A stretch of DNA of 64,000 bases. Origin: Candidatus Krumholzibacteriota bacterium (GTDB lineage Bacteria > Krumholzibacteriota > Krumholzibacteriia > JAJRXK01). The DNA is taken from assembly GCA_029262065.1 (NCBI GenBank), contig JAJDAC010000046.1, positions 62,001 to 126,000 on the forward strand, written 5' to 3'. Positions 36,053 through 45,313 of this stretch are shown piece by piece. The notes under the pieces were generated by a model. That model was given only the letters and a program-made list of their open reading frames with translations, was not told the DNA's origin and searched no databases. The number at the start of each line of letters is the position of its first letter. Position 1 is the stretch's first letter. A program made the position numbers and the translations under genes.

Positions 36053-37474
36053 CTAGAATGTCAGTGTGCTAAGCAGGAACACGCTCAGAGCTGAACTCAG
36101 ATCAGCCGGACTGCTGACGGCTTCGGCGGCTGACGCCGCGCCGCCCGCCAAGGCCGTAGCCTGCTTTTGCCAATCGCCGGGCATCCAGTTGGCCAAATGG
36201 CCTTCGAAACGCAAGCTGGGTTCGGGCTGGAAGCGCACGCTGACGTCGATCTCGCTGCCCAGCCCCGATGAGAACGCCGTGTCGCCAACGAGTCCTCCAA
36301 CTGCCTGGCCGTTGGCGGCGTACCAGGCGTCGGCGGCTTCCACGAGCGAGAAATTGTGGAAGCTGGCCCATAGGCGCCATGAGTCGTTGGGCTGGATGCC
36401 CGCGGTGATCTGCAGCGCCTGGATGTTCTGCCATCCGACGAAGTCGATGTAGCCCAGTACCGCGTGTCCGGTGGGGAACAACTGGTGGTAGGTCTTGTCT
36501 TCGGTGGCGTCCGCCCCGTCGTCACCGCTGGCCATGTTGAACTCAGCGCCTAGCCAGGCCTTGCCCTCGCCCGCCGCGAACGAGTAGTTGCCGCCAAGTA
36601 CCAGCGCGTACGCCGCGATATCCATGCCGTCCAGGACCGCCTCGCTGCCTCCGGAGTCGGTGCCCAGGAATTCGGGCGCCGTACCCAGCTGATAAGCCGC
36701 TTCGCCGTATACATCGATGCCGCCCTCGCTACGTACTCGCACGCGACCACCCACGGTGATGCGGCTGCCAATGGCGTCCGTGGGGTCGGTGTCGCCCGCG
36801 GCCATCACATCGCCGTTGTCCGTGTAGCTGTCCAGTACGTACGCCTCGATCTGGGCCTCCTCGCTGGCATCGTAGTGGACGTACATACCCAGGAACGCGG
36901 TCTCGGGATTCTGGCCGCCGTCGGTGCGATCGATGCCGTCACCGTCGTTCACGCCCACCGCGATGCCGCCGGTCTCCTTGGTCTTCATGCCGAAGAAGTG
37001 CACCCAGCCGAAGCTCTCCACATCAACCATGGCCAATACACCGTCGAACGCCCGGCCGGTGTCGCTCCAACCCAGGGTGCCGATCTGGCGGTGCTGGCCG
37101 TAGGCCATCTCGGTGCGGCCGAGCTTGAACTCCAGGGGTTTGTTGAACGCATTCTGGATGTGAATGTAACCCTGGTGCAGGTCCACCTGCTCGAGGCTGG
37201 TGACCGTGGACACGGGTTCACCCAGGACCCGCGTGTCCTGGAACTCGATGAAGGCCGAGCCGAATTCGCCGACCTGGCTGGAAATGTTCACGCGCGTGCG
37301 CAAGGTGGCGAAGTTATCCGAGTTGCCCACGTCGCTCATGAAGTCGTGGTTGCTCTTGATCGTCTCGCGAACACGGACCTGACCGCCGACTTCGACTTCG
37401 GCGGCAGCCGGGTTGGCCAGGGCCAGGCTCAGAACGGCAAGGGCCACGCCCCGGACCAAGGTATTCTCACGCAT
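36053..37474 (-). CDS. alginate-export-type outer-membrane beta-barrel
   Basis: 473 residues from ATG 37474 (AGAGGA eight bases upstream). A signal peptide (VLSLALANPAAA) is followed by beta-strand wording of the AlgE-like family: VGGQVRVRETIKSN, LRTRVNISSQVGEFGSAFIEFQDTRVLG, LEFKLGRTEMAYGQHR. The terminal phenylalanine (LSTLTF) suits recognition by the Bam machinery. It is the last gene of a minus-strand set (two DUF507 proteins, a GT4 glycosyltransferase and this barrel). Alginate itself is not implied; relatives move various polysaccharides or act as general porins. Confidence 0.82.
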   Translation of the reverse strand: MRENTLVRGVALAVLSLALANPAAAEVEVGGQVRVRETIKSNHDFMSDVGNSDNFATLRTRVNISSQVGEFGSAFIEFQDTRVLGEPVSTVTSLEQVDLHQGYIHIQNAFNKPLEFKLGRTEMAYGQHRQIGTLGWSDTGRAFDGVLAMVDVESFGWVHFFGMKTKETGGIAVGVNDGDGIDRTDGGQNPETAFLGMYVHYDASEEAQIEAYVLDSYTDNGDVMAAGDTDPTDAIGSRITVGGRVRVRSEGGIDVYGEAAYQLGTAPEFLGTDSGGSEAVLDGMDIAAYALVLGGNYSFAAGEGKAWLGAEFNMASGDDGADATEDKTYHQLFPTGHAVLGYIDFVGWQNIQALQITAGIQPNDSWRLWASFHNFSLVEAADAWYAANGQAVGGLVGDTAFSSGLGSEIDVSVRFQPEPSLRFEGHLANWMPGDWQKQATALAGGAASAAEAVSSPADLSSALSVFLLSTLTF

Positions 37475-37513
37475 GGGATCCATCCTCTCGTCGTGAATTG
37501 TCAAACGAACTCG

Positions 37514-38791
37514 TTATCGTCGTCGCGGACCGTCGGTTCTTCCCTCCAGCTGGGTCATGAGTCGATTCACGGTGGCGTCCCAGCTGTACAGACTCGCCAC
37601 GCGTTCCCGGCCCGAGGCGGACAGTTGCCGCAGGCGGTCGGGGTCTTCAATCAATTCCAGGGCTCTCCTGGTGAAGTGCTCGGCCGAGGTCGCTACCACG
37701 ACGTCTTCTTCACCTCGCGCATCGATGCCTTCCAGGCCAATGTCGGTGGTGAGCACCGCGTTGGCGCGCGTCATGGCCTCGAGAATCTTGATCTTGATAC
37801 CGCCGCCCGAAAACAGGGGGGCCACGAACAGCCAGGCATTGTCGTGCACCTCATCGAGGCTCTCCACGAATCCATGCACGTTGACGGCTGACCCGAGGCC
37901 CGCGGCCCGTAGTGCGATGGCGGGCGGCAGATGGGCGCCTACCAGGTCCAGTTCTACGTCGGGGCGGTGCTGCAGTATTCGCGGCATGATCTCGTCAATG
38001 AGAAGGGCGGCGGCGTCGCAGTTGGGAAGATGCTGGTAGTTTCCCACGAATAGCAGTCGCGGCGGCGAAGTGTACTGGCATTGGGCGCGCGGCAATTCAC
38101 GCGCGTCGACCCCCAACGGGAATTCCAGGAATCCATCGCGGGCGGACAGAGACTCGAGGAACCGGCGGTCCTGGTCGGTCACGCAGAGAACCGTGTCGGG
38201 CCAACTCATCGCGGTTCGCTCGAAGCGCGCCCATCGGCGCAGCTCGACCGCGTGCCGCCATTGCTGCCAGCGGGAGCGGGACACCATCAAGCGTCGTATC
38301 CGAGGGAGCGAACCCGCTTCGTGCGTATTGAGAACCACATGCAGCTTCGAGTCCTTGTCACCCAGCGGACCTTGCTTGTCGAAGCGGTTCCTGGCGTAGG
38401 ACGCCATCTTCGTGAACTCGATGAACAACACGTCGGGCGGGTCGCTCGACAACAGGTCGTCCAGCCGCTCGGTGAATTCGGCTCGTGCATACTTTTCCAC
38501 TTCGAGCGGCCAGCCGCTGCGCCAAGAACGGGCCAGACAACGCAGACGATCGGCGATCAAGGCCACCCGGTCGAGTCCGGAATCGTGATCTGACCGAAAG
38601 TCCACTGGCACCACCCGGACGCCGCGGCTGGTCAGGTCCTCTGCGAACGACTCCTCGCCACTGCGTCGAAAGCACAGGCAGGTCACGTCGTGATGCGCCG
38701 CCATGTACACGAGCATCTTGTAGGTAGATATGCCCCCACCGTGACCGATGCGGTGGTGGGGTAGATAAGGAGACAGAACCAGGATGCGCAC
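37514..38791 (-). CDS. family 4 glycosyltransferase
   Basis: 425 residues with a GT-B fold. The N-terminal Rossmann half starts MRILVLSPYLPHHRIGHGGG (glycine loop for acceptor binding); the C-terminal half has RLLFVGNYQHLPN, VNVHGFVESLDEV and the sugar-nucleotide signature VAPLFSGGGIKIKILEAM with the conserved Glu. It starts at GTG 38791 with GAGG six bases before, seven bases after the DUF507 stop, so it is co-transcribed with the two DUF507 genes. The sugar and acceptor are unknown; a capsule, O-antigen or exopolysaccharide role is plausible given the downstream AlgE-like barrel. Confidence 0.9.
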   Translation of the reverse strand: MRILVLSPYLPHHRIGHGGGISTYKMLVYMAAHHDVTCLCFRRSGEESFAEDLTSRGVRVVPVDFRSDHDSGLDRVALIADRLRCLARSWRSGWPLEVEKYARAEFTERLDDLLSSDPPDVLFIEFTKMASYARNRFDKQGPLGDKDSKLHVVLNTHEAGSLPRIRRLMVSRSRWQQWRHAVELRRWARFERTAMSWPDTVLCVTDQDRRFLESLSARDGFLEFPLGVDARELPRAQCQYTSPPRLLFVGNYQHLPNCDAAALLIDEIMPRILQHRPDVELDLVGAHLPPAIALRAAGLGSAVNVHGFVESLDEVHDNAWLFVAPLFSGGGIKIKILEAMTRANAVLTTDIGLEGIDARGEEDVVVATSAEHFTRRALELIEDPDRLRQLSASGRERVASLYSWDATVNRLMTQLEGRTDGPRRR

Positions 38792-38798
38792 GCTGGCC

Positions 38799-39083
38799 TC
38801 AGGGAAGAACGTAGCCGCGTCGGATTGCGAGCAGGTCGCGCTGTTTTTCCAGCTCGATCTCCCACTCGTCCGTACTCTCCTGCATGTGCTTTCGATTCAG
38901 GCGAATCCACTCCACGGCGTCACGTTGGATCTCTTCTTCTATGTACAGATCCTTCTGGAACGCGACCGACAGCACGTCGGCCAGATCTTCCTCGGAGATC
39001 GTGAGGTCGATCATCTCGTCTTCGGCCAACCGGTCCACGATGGCCGTGCAGATGGCGTCAATGCGGTTCTCGTTCAGTCGCAC
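38799..39083 (-). CDS. DUF507-family protein (second of a tandem pair)
   Basis: 94 residues, start GTG 39083 with a strong AGGAGGA site seven bases upstream that overlaps the stop of the first copy. Strongly acidic N-terminal half and helical throughout; the pattern RxxxDAICTAIVDRL, then DLTISEEDLADVLSVAF and the C-terminal EIELEKQRDLLAIRRGYVLP match DUF507. The function of the family is not known. Paired copies of nearly equal length with different sequences suggest they form a heterodimer (inference). Confidence 0.85.
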   Translation of the reverse strand: MRLNENRIDAICTAIVDRLAEDEMIDLTISEEDLADVLSVAFQKDLYIEEEIQRDAVEWIRLNRKHMQESTDEWEIELEKQRDLLAIRRGYVLP

Positions 39084-39095
39084 GCGGTATTCCTC

Positions 39096-39377
39096 CTAGA
39101 GCCTGAAGCCACGCTTCTTGGCGATCTCGCGTTTGAACTTCACTCGAAGTGCCTCGACGTCGAGATCCTCGCTATTTATCTGACGAGAGTGTTCCGCGAT
39201 CAGCGCGTCGACCTCGGCGTTGATGTCGTCTTCTTCGGCCAGGTTGTCCGTGATGACGCTGCCAATGGCCACGCGCAACGCGTCACTGGATGCCAGAGCA
39301 TCGACCTTGGGGTGGTCCTGGATGGTCTGGGCGAGGTGCTCGGCCAGGGCGTGGATCTTGTCGGGGCGAAGCCGCAA
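39096..39377 (-). CDS. DUF507-family protein (first of a tandem pair)
   Basis: 93 residues from TTG 39377, chosen because AGGAAGG lies six bases upstream and the length then matches its paralogue (94). Same plan: RPDKIHALAEHLAQTI, an acidic middle (DNLAEEDDINAEVDALIAEH) and a basic end VKFKREIAKKRGFRL. It opens the minus-strand operon that continues with the second DUF507, the GT4 glycosyltransferase and the barrel. The operon promoter lies in the 230-base divergent region shared with moxR. Confidence 0.83.
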   Translation of the reverse strand: MRLRPDKIHALAEHLAQTIQDHPKVDALASSDALRVAIGSVITDNLAEEDDINAEVDALIAEHSRQINSEDLDVEALRVKFKREIAKKRGFRL

Positions 39378-39491
39378 TCGGAGCCTTCCTGGGCCACCAC
39401 GGAGCGCGGCCAAAGGTGAGATTGCCCGCACGGCCCGCTGCGCCTACACTGTTCGACCGGACCGGCGAGGAATGCCAACCGTACTGCTATC

Positions 39492-39513
39492 CCTTGTGTT
39501 TGCAAGGATTTTT
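39492..39513 (+). promoter_or_regulatory. hairpin plus T-run in the leader of the moxR-bat operon
   Basis: CCTTG (39492-39496) pairs with CAAGG (39503-39507) around a six-base loop; one A and five Ts follow. This looks like an intrinsic terminator, but no plus-strand gene ends before it and moxR starts 95 bases later, so an attenuator or a guard against read-through from upstream is possible. Confidence 0.35.
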
Positions 39514-39607
39514 CTGTCCCCCGGGCGGCCTGCGACGGAACTTTTCGCGGCCGCCGGGCGTACGTATCCATCGCCTCGAAGTACCGAGAATCCAGTGGAG
39601 CGGCATC

Positions 39608-40594
<987 letters not shown>

Positions 40595-40612
40595 TCTTCG
40601 GCGGAGTGATCC

Positions 40613-41524
40613 ATGGCGCAATGGTCGGGTAACGACGCCAACGACCGTTCCATCCCCGCCGACCTGCTACAGCAGGTACGGCGACTGGAAATCAGGACGC
40701 GGCGCACCGTCGACGAACTCTTTGGTGGCGAGTACCACTCGGTGTTCAAGGGTCGCGGAATGGAATTCCGCGAGGTGCGCGAATACATACCCGGCGACGA
40801 CACCCGTTCGATCGATTGGAATACCACCGCGCGCATGGGTGTGCCCTACATCAAGAAATACGAAGAAGAACGCGAACTCACCGTGATGGTGGTGGCCGAC
40901 CTATCGGCCTCGGGTCACTTTGGCAGTTCCCACCGGCGCAAGACCGAGGCCATGGCCGAATTGGGCGCCCTGCTCGTGTTTTCGGCGGTCAGCAACCAGG
41001 ACAAAGTCGGGCTCATCCTGTTCACCGACGAGGTGGAGCTTTTCGTGCCTCCCAAGAAAGGTCGATCACACGCGCTGCGCGTGATCCGGGAACTGCTGTT
41101 CCACCCCGCCCGTTCCCGGGGCACCGACCTGGCTGAAGCCCTTACTACCCTGAATCGTGTGCAGAAGCGGAAGGCGGTGGTGTTTCTGATGAGCGATTTC
41201 CTTACCGAAGGATACGAGACGCCGCTCAGCATCGCGGCTCGTCGCCACGATCTGGTGGCGTTGCAGCTCCTGGATCCACGCGAGCGCGAGCTTCCGTCCT
41301 CGGGTCTGGTGCGGTTGGAGGATTCTGAGACCGGCCAGTCGATGCTGGTGGACACATCCGACGCCCGGGTGCGTGCGGCCTACGCCGAAAGTGGAGCCAT
41401 GCGGCAGCGTCAGCTCGAGGCGTTGCTGCGTCGTGTGAAATGCGATCTCGTGAGCGTCGATGTAAGCGAGAGCGTCGTGGATCCGCTGCAGCGGTTCTTC
41501 CTGAAACGAGAGAGGCGGCGTTGA
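40613..41524 (+). CDS. DUF58 protein of the bat operon
   Basis: 303 residues with the family core GMEFREVREYIPGDDTRSIDWN in the first third, followed by a VWA-like domain (VMVVADLSASGHFGS, with the DxSxS metal site as DLSAS). DUF58 proteins accompany MoxR ATPases nearly everywhere. No membrane helix is seen. The stop shares bases with the TTG start of the next gene. Soluble partner of MoxR (inference from family and context). Confidence 0.93.
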   Translation: MAQWSGNDANDRSIPADLLQQVRRLEIRTRRTVDELFGGEYHSVFKGRGMEFREVREYIPGDDTRSIDWNTTARMGVPYIKKYEEERELTVMVVADLSASGHFGSSHRRKTEAMAELGALLVFSAVSNQDKVGLILFTDEVELFVPPKKGRSHALRVIRELLFHPARSRGTDLAEALTTLNRVQKRKAVVFLMSDFLTEGYETPLSIAARRHDLVALQLLDPRERELPSSGLVRLEDSETGQSMLVDTSDARVRAAYAESGAMRQRQLEALLRRVKCDLVSVDVSESVVDPLQRFFLKRERRR

Positions 41525-42390
41525 GGCATCGAGCGAAGTGGAGCGCGTGGTTGCCGTTGCTGTTGTGGTCTGCGACGGCGCTGGCGCAGTCACCCCAAGC
41601 GAATCTCACGCCCGAAAACCCTGCTCTGGGACAGGACGCGGTGCTCGTACTTGATCCGGCGCCCGTGGATTCCACGTATGCCCCGGTGGGCTTCGGCGTG
41701 TTGGTCACGCCCACCGAAACGGCGGGTCGCTACGCCGTGGTACCGGTTCGCACCGGGTCGGTAGGTATAGTCACCGCGCCCGGCGATACCCTGGGGTGGA
41801 CCATCGCCGCCAGCATTGAAGAGCCGTTTCCCGAACGCTTGCGCCCCTTGAAGTCGGCTCAGCCCGTTCGCCCCCGTTGGTGGCCCACGATTGCCTTGAT
41901 TGCGGCAGTGGTGGCCATTCCCGTGGTGTGGCTCTTGCGTCGCTTGCGTCGTCGTCGCCGCCCGGCGCCCGCGTTTGCAATTGCCTCTGAGCCGCCGCAC
42001 GACGTGGCGTTGCGACGATTGCAACAGCTGGTCGACGGCGACCTCCTCAACGCCGAGCAGTTCGACCAATACTACGTGGAGGCCAGTCATGCGTTGCGCA
42101 CGTACATCTGCGGACGCTATCGCGTACCGGTGCTCGACTGGACCAGTGCCGAGGTCGTTGATCGCCTGCGCGCGGCCGGCTACCAACGCGATCTGGTGGC
42201 CACGGTGGGACCGTTGCTCATGGAAGCCGACTCGGTGAAGTTCGCGGCCGACCGACCGACCCCACACGCAGCTGGTGAGTGGGTGCAACGCGCCCGTACC
42301 TGGATTCAGGAAACCGCGGTGGAGCCCGTCTATAGTACGCCCGAGGCTATCGCGGCGGCGGAAGTCCTGACGACGGGAGGACACTCGTGA
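41521..42390 (+). CDS. single-pass membrane protein of the bat operon (DUF4381-like)
   Basis: 289 residues from TTG 41521 (TTGA overlap with DUF58; GAGAGG upstream). A signal or first helix (WLPLLLWSATALA) is followed by a short Ig-like region resembling the BatD N-terminus, a membrane helix (WWPTIALIAAVVAIPVVWLL) and a basic stop-transfer, then a cytoplasmic helical domain (ALRRLQQLVDGDLLNAEQF). Genes of this type commonly lie between DUF58 and batA. Function unknown; membrane anchoring of the MoxR complex is a guess. Confidence 0.8.
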   Translation: MRHRAKWSAWLPLLLWSATALAQSPQANLTPENPALGQDAVLVLDPAPVDSTYAPVGFGVLVTPTETAGRYAVVPVRTGSVGIVTAPGDTLGWTIAASIEEPFPERLRPLKSAQPVRPRWWPTIALIAAVVAIPVVWLLRRLRRRRRPAPAFAIASEPPHDVALRRLQQLVDGDLLNAEQFDQYYVEASHALRTYICGRYRVPVLDWTSAEVVDRLRAAGYQRDLVATVGPLLMEADSVKFAADRPTPHAAGEWVQRARTWIQETAVEPVYSTPEAIAAAEVLTTGGHS

Positions 42391-43373
42391 GCTTCGCGCA
42401 CCCGTGGGTCTTGTTTCTCATTCCCCTGGTCTGGGTCGTTGCCTGGGTATCGGCGGCCGTCATGGGTCGCGGCGCGGCCATGCTTTTCAGCGGTAACAAT
42501 CTGCTCGAAGGCGTGCCGCGCGGATGGCGGGCCCGCACGCATGCACTGCCCGCGGTGGTTCGCGCAATCGGGGCGTCGTTGGTGGTGGCGGCCCTGGCCG
42601 GACCGCAGATGGCCAACACCGAAGAGCAGGTGGATGGCGACGGCATCGACATTGCCATCGTGCTCGATATTTCCGGCAGCATGCGCGCGCTCGATTTCGA
42701 ACCCGAAGACCGCCTGGCCGTGGCGAAGTCGACCATTCGCGATTTCGTGGATGGCCGGACCCACGATCGCGTTTCGTTGGTGGTATTCGCCGCCAAGGCC
42801 TTCACCCAGTGCCCGCTGACCCTGGACTACGACGTTCTCAAGCGCTTCCTGGATGAGGTGCGTGTGGGCATCATCGAAGACGGCACCGCGATTGGGTTGG
42901 GCATTGCCACCGGGGTAAAACGCCTGTCGCGAAGCCAGGCCGAAAGCAAGGTACTGGTGTTGTTGACCGACGGCGTGAACAACGTGCCCACTGTGGACCC
43001 GCGTACCGCGGCCGAGGCCGCGAAGGCGCTGGGCGTGAAGATCTACGCGGTGGGTGTGGGCAAAGAGGGGGTGGCCGACTACCCGGTTGATCACCCCGTG
43101 TACGGACGTCGTACCACGCAGATCGAAACCCATATCGACGAGGAACTCCTGCAGGAAATCTCGTTGCAGACTGGTGGTCAGTATTTTCGCGCCCAGAATA
43201 CGGAGTCGCTCGAGCGCATCTTCGCCGTGATCGACGAGCTGGAGACCACCCGACTCGAAACCACGATCTATACAAACTACAGTTCGTTGGTGGCCTGGTT
43301 CCTGTTGCCGGCCATCCTGCTGCTCGTGCTGGAACTGTTGATGTCGGCCACCATCTACCGGGTCTTGCCCTAG
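42387..43373 (+). CDS. batA: BatA, VWA-domain membrane protein
   Basis: 328 residues beginning at GTG 42387 overlapping the previous stop. Two N-terminal helices, a VWA domain with the metal site D94-I-S-G-S (VLDISGSMRA) and later TDGVNN, and a C-terminal membrane helix (LVAWFLLPAILLLVLELL). In bacteroides-type aerotolerance operons BatA and BatB form paired membrane proteins whose VWA domains face the periplasm. Complete MIDAS residues suggest metal binding. Confidence 0.93.
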   Translation: MSFAHPWVLFLIPLVWVVAWVSAAVMGRGAAMLFSGNNLLEGVPRGWRARTHALPAVVRAIGASLVVAALAGPQMANTEEQVDGDGIDIAIVLDISGSMRALDFEPEDRLAVAKSTIRDFVDGRTHDRVSLVVFAAKAFTQCPLTLDYDVLKRFLDEVRVGIIEDGTAIGLGIATGVKRLSRSQAESKVLVLLTDGVNNVPTVDPRTAAEAAKALGVKIYAVGVGKEGVADYPVDHPVYGRRTTQIETHIDEELLQEISLQTGGQYFRAQNTESLERIFAVIDELETTRLETTIYTNYSSLVAWFLLPAILLLVLELLMSATIYRVLP

Positions 43374-43382
43374 GGGAACGTC

Positions 43383-44387
43383 ATGCAGTTCGCGCTACCC
43401 GAAGCACTCTGGTTGGTCTGGCTGCTGCCGTTGTTGGGGCTGGTGTTGGTCGTGACCCGGCGTCGCGCTCGCGCGCGTGTGAGGAGCTTCGCGGGCAATG
43501 CGTTGTCGGATCGCATGGCCAATTCGGTCAGCCCTACCCGCCGCGCGTGGCGGGCCACCTTGCGTCTGGTTGCTCTGGCGCTACTTCTGATTGCCGCCGC
43601 TCGGCCCCAGTGGGGGGCCAGCGAGGTGGAAATCGAGCAGAAGGGGATCGACATCGTGGTGGCCCTGGATATCAGCCGCAGCATGATGGCTGACGACGTG
43701 AAGCCCTCGCGGCTGACACGGGCCAAGGTCGAGATCCAGGCGCTGGTCGAATCGCTGCGGGGCGACCGCGTAGGCCTGGTCTTCTTCGCGGGTGCCGCCT
43801 TCCCTCAGTGCCCACTTACGGTGGACTACCCGGCCGCCCGGCTCTTCCTTGCCCAGGCCGACCCTTCCATGATCAGCGCGCAGGGGACCGATTTGGCGGC
43901 GGCGCTGGAGACTTCACTGGAACTGTTGGGCGACGGTGACAGTACTCATAAGGTGATCCTGCTGGTTACCGACGGAGAAGACTTCTCCGAGCGGCTGGAC
44001 GAGGTCCGGGCCGAATTGCAACGCCGGGGCGTGCTGCTCTTCGCCGTGGGCATGGGCACCCCCGAGGGGGCGCCGATTCCCGTCTTCGATGACGCCGGGG
44101 CTCGCCAGGGTTTCTTCCGTGACGAGGCCGGCCAGGTGGTCGTGAGCCGCCTCGAAGAGGCGCCGCTGCTGGAGCTGGTGCGGGCGGCCAACGGCGTCTA
44201 CATTCGCACCGGCGCCGCCGGGATCGATCTGGATCGCCTGCGTAGCGAGCTTTCCTCGCTCGAGGGCCGCACGTTCGCGGCGCGGCGTGTAACCAGCTAC
44301 CAGGAGCGCTACGCCTGGCCACTGGGGGCAGGATTGTTGCTGTTGTTGTTCGAGGGTTTCCTGCACGACCGGAGGCGGAACTCGTGA
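43383..44387 (+). CDS. batB: BatB, VWA-domain membrane protein
   Basis: 334 residues, same plan as BatA: N-terminal helix LVWLLPLLGLVLVV and a second at about 60-75, a VWA domain with D96-I-S-R-S (ALDISRSMMADD) and TDGEDFSER, and a C-terminal helix (WPLGAGLLLLLFEGFL). It follows batA by nine bases and overlaps batC by GTGA. Sequence differs clearly from batA, so this is an old pair rather than a recent copy. Confidence 0.93.
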   Translation: MQFALPEALWLVWLLPLLGLVLVVTRRRARARVRSFAGNALSDRMANSVSPTRRAWRATLRLVALALLLIAAARPQWGASEVEIEQKGIDIVVALDISRSMMADDVKPSRLTRAKVEIQALVESLRGDRVGLVFFAGAAFPQCPLTVDYPAARLFLAQADPSMISAQGTDLAAALETSLELLGDGDSTHKVILLVTDGEDFSERLDEVRAELQRRGVLLFAVGMGTPEGAPIPVFDDAGARQGFFRDEAGQVVVSRLEEAPLLELVRAANGVYIRTGAAGIDLDRLRSELSSLEGRTFAARRVTSYQERYAWPLGAGLLLLLFEGFLHDRRRNS

Positions 44388-45313
44388 CGAGGTTCCCATC
44401 CACACCCGTGATTCTTCGGTCCGCCATTGCCTGGCGCGGCCTGCGGTTCGTCGTGCTTCTAGGTGTACTCCTGGGCGCGGACGCGGTCGAGGCGGGATGG
44501 GACCCGTTCCAGAAAGCGCAACGGGCCGCGGCACGGGGCGAGGCGGCCATGGCCGCGGGCGACAGTCTGAAGGCGATCGAGCAGTTCCTGAAGGCCCAGG
44601 CTCTGGCCCCGGACGACCCGAACATCCGCATGGCCGTGGGCGAAGCGTTCTACGAAAACGAAGAATTCAATTCGGCCCTGGCTCAGTTCAGCGCCGTTGC
44701 GCAAAACGAGGAGAGTTACCCCGGTTCCGGCGACGCACTTTACAACGCGGGCAACGCGGCTTTTCGGGCCGGCGATTACCAGACCGCGCTCGACATCTAC
44801 TCGCGTGCAGTGGCGCGCGGTTCCCGCGATGCGGACCTGCTGCACAACCTGGAGTTGACGCAGAGCATCCTGGAAAACAGCGAATCGCAGGAAGAATCCC
44901 AGCCTGGCGACGAAAGCCAGGATGGCGAGGAGCAGGAACAGCAGGACCAGGAGCAGCAGCAAGAGCAACAGGAACAGCAAGAACAGCAGGAACAGGAACA
45001 GCAGGAACAACAAGAGCAAGAGCAACAGGAACAGCCGGAGCAGGAACAGGGTGAGGAAGAGGAGCAGCCCGAACCCGAGGAGTCGGAGCAGGAAGAAGAA
45101 GAGCAACCCGAGCCCGAGACCGCGCCGGCCGACAGCTCCGCGGTGGATCCGCCGCCGGCCCTGGCCGACAGCACGCTGGCTCTGCCCGAGGGAATGACCC
45201 CCCAACAGGCCATGCGACTGCTCGACGCACTGGATCACGACGAGGAAGAGCTGCGCAAATCGATTCAACGTCGGCTACGGGGCGGCAACACGGAGAGCAA
45301 GCATGATTGGTAG
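44384..45313 (+). CDS. batC: BatC, TPR protein with long Gln/Glu tract
   Basis: 309 residues from GTG 44384. Signal region (about 20-36), two to three TPR units (about 45-160: AIEQFLKAQALAPDDPNIR, GDALYNAGNAAFRAGDYQTAL), then a tract of about 78 residues almost purely Gln and Glu with Pro near its end (168-245), and a conserved C-terminal helix (EGMTPQQAMRLLDALDHDEEEL) typical of BatC. The tract is coded by CAG, CAA, GAG and GAA in mixed order, so it is not a simple triplet expansion. Overlaps batD by 11 bases. Confidence 0.9.
   Translation: MTRFPSTPVILRSAIAWRGLRFVVLLGVLLGADAVEAGWDPFQKAQRAAARGEAAMAAGDSLKAIEQFLKAQALAPDDPNIRMAVGEAFYENEEFNSALAQFSAVAQNEESYPGSGDALYNAGNAAFRAGDYQTALDIYSRAVARGSRDADLLHNLELTQSILENSESQEESQPGDESQDGEEQEQQDQEQQQEQQEQQEQQEQEQQEQQEQEQQEQPEQEQGEEEEQPEPEESEQEEEEQPEPETAPADSSAVDPPPALADSTLALPEGMTPQQAMRLLDALDHDEEELRKSIQRRLRGGNTESKHDW
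44885..45118. repeat. purine-rich low-complexity tract encoding poly-Gln/Glu
   Basis: About 234 bases of near-pure CAR/GAR codons on the plus strand within batC. Strong purine/pyrimidine asymmetry; prone to length change and to misassembly. The opposite strand reads as an uninterrupted Leu-rich frame, which is only the mirror of this bias. Confidence 0.9.

Noticed and set aside
44459-45268. A long minus-strand frame with almost continuous Leu/Phe, like a membrane protein
   Set aside because: It is the exact mirror of the Gln/Glu codon tract in batC; no start signals and no family match.
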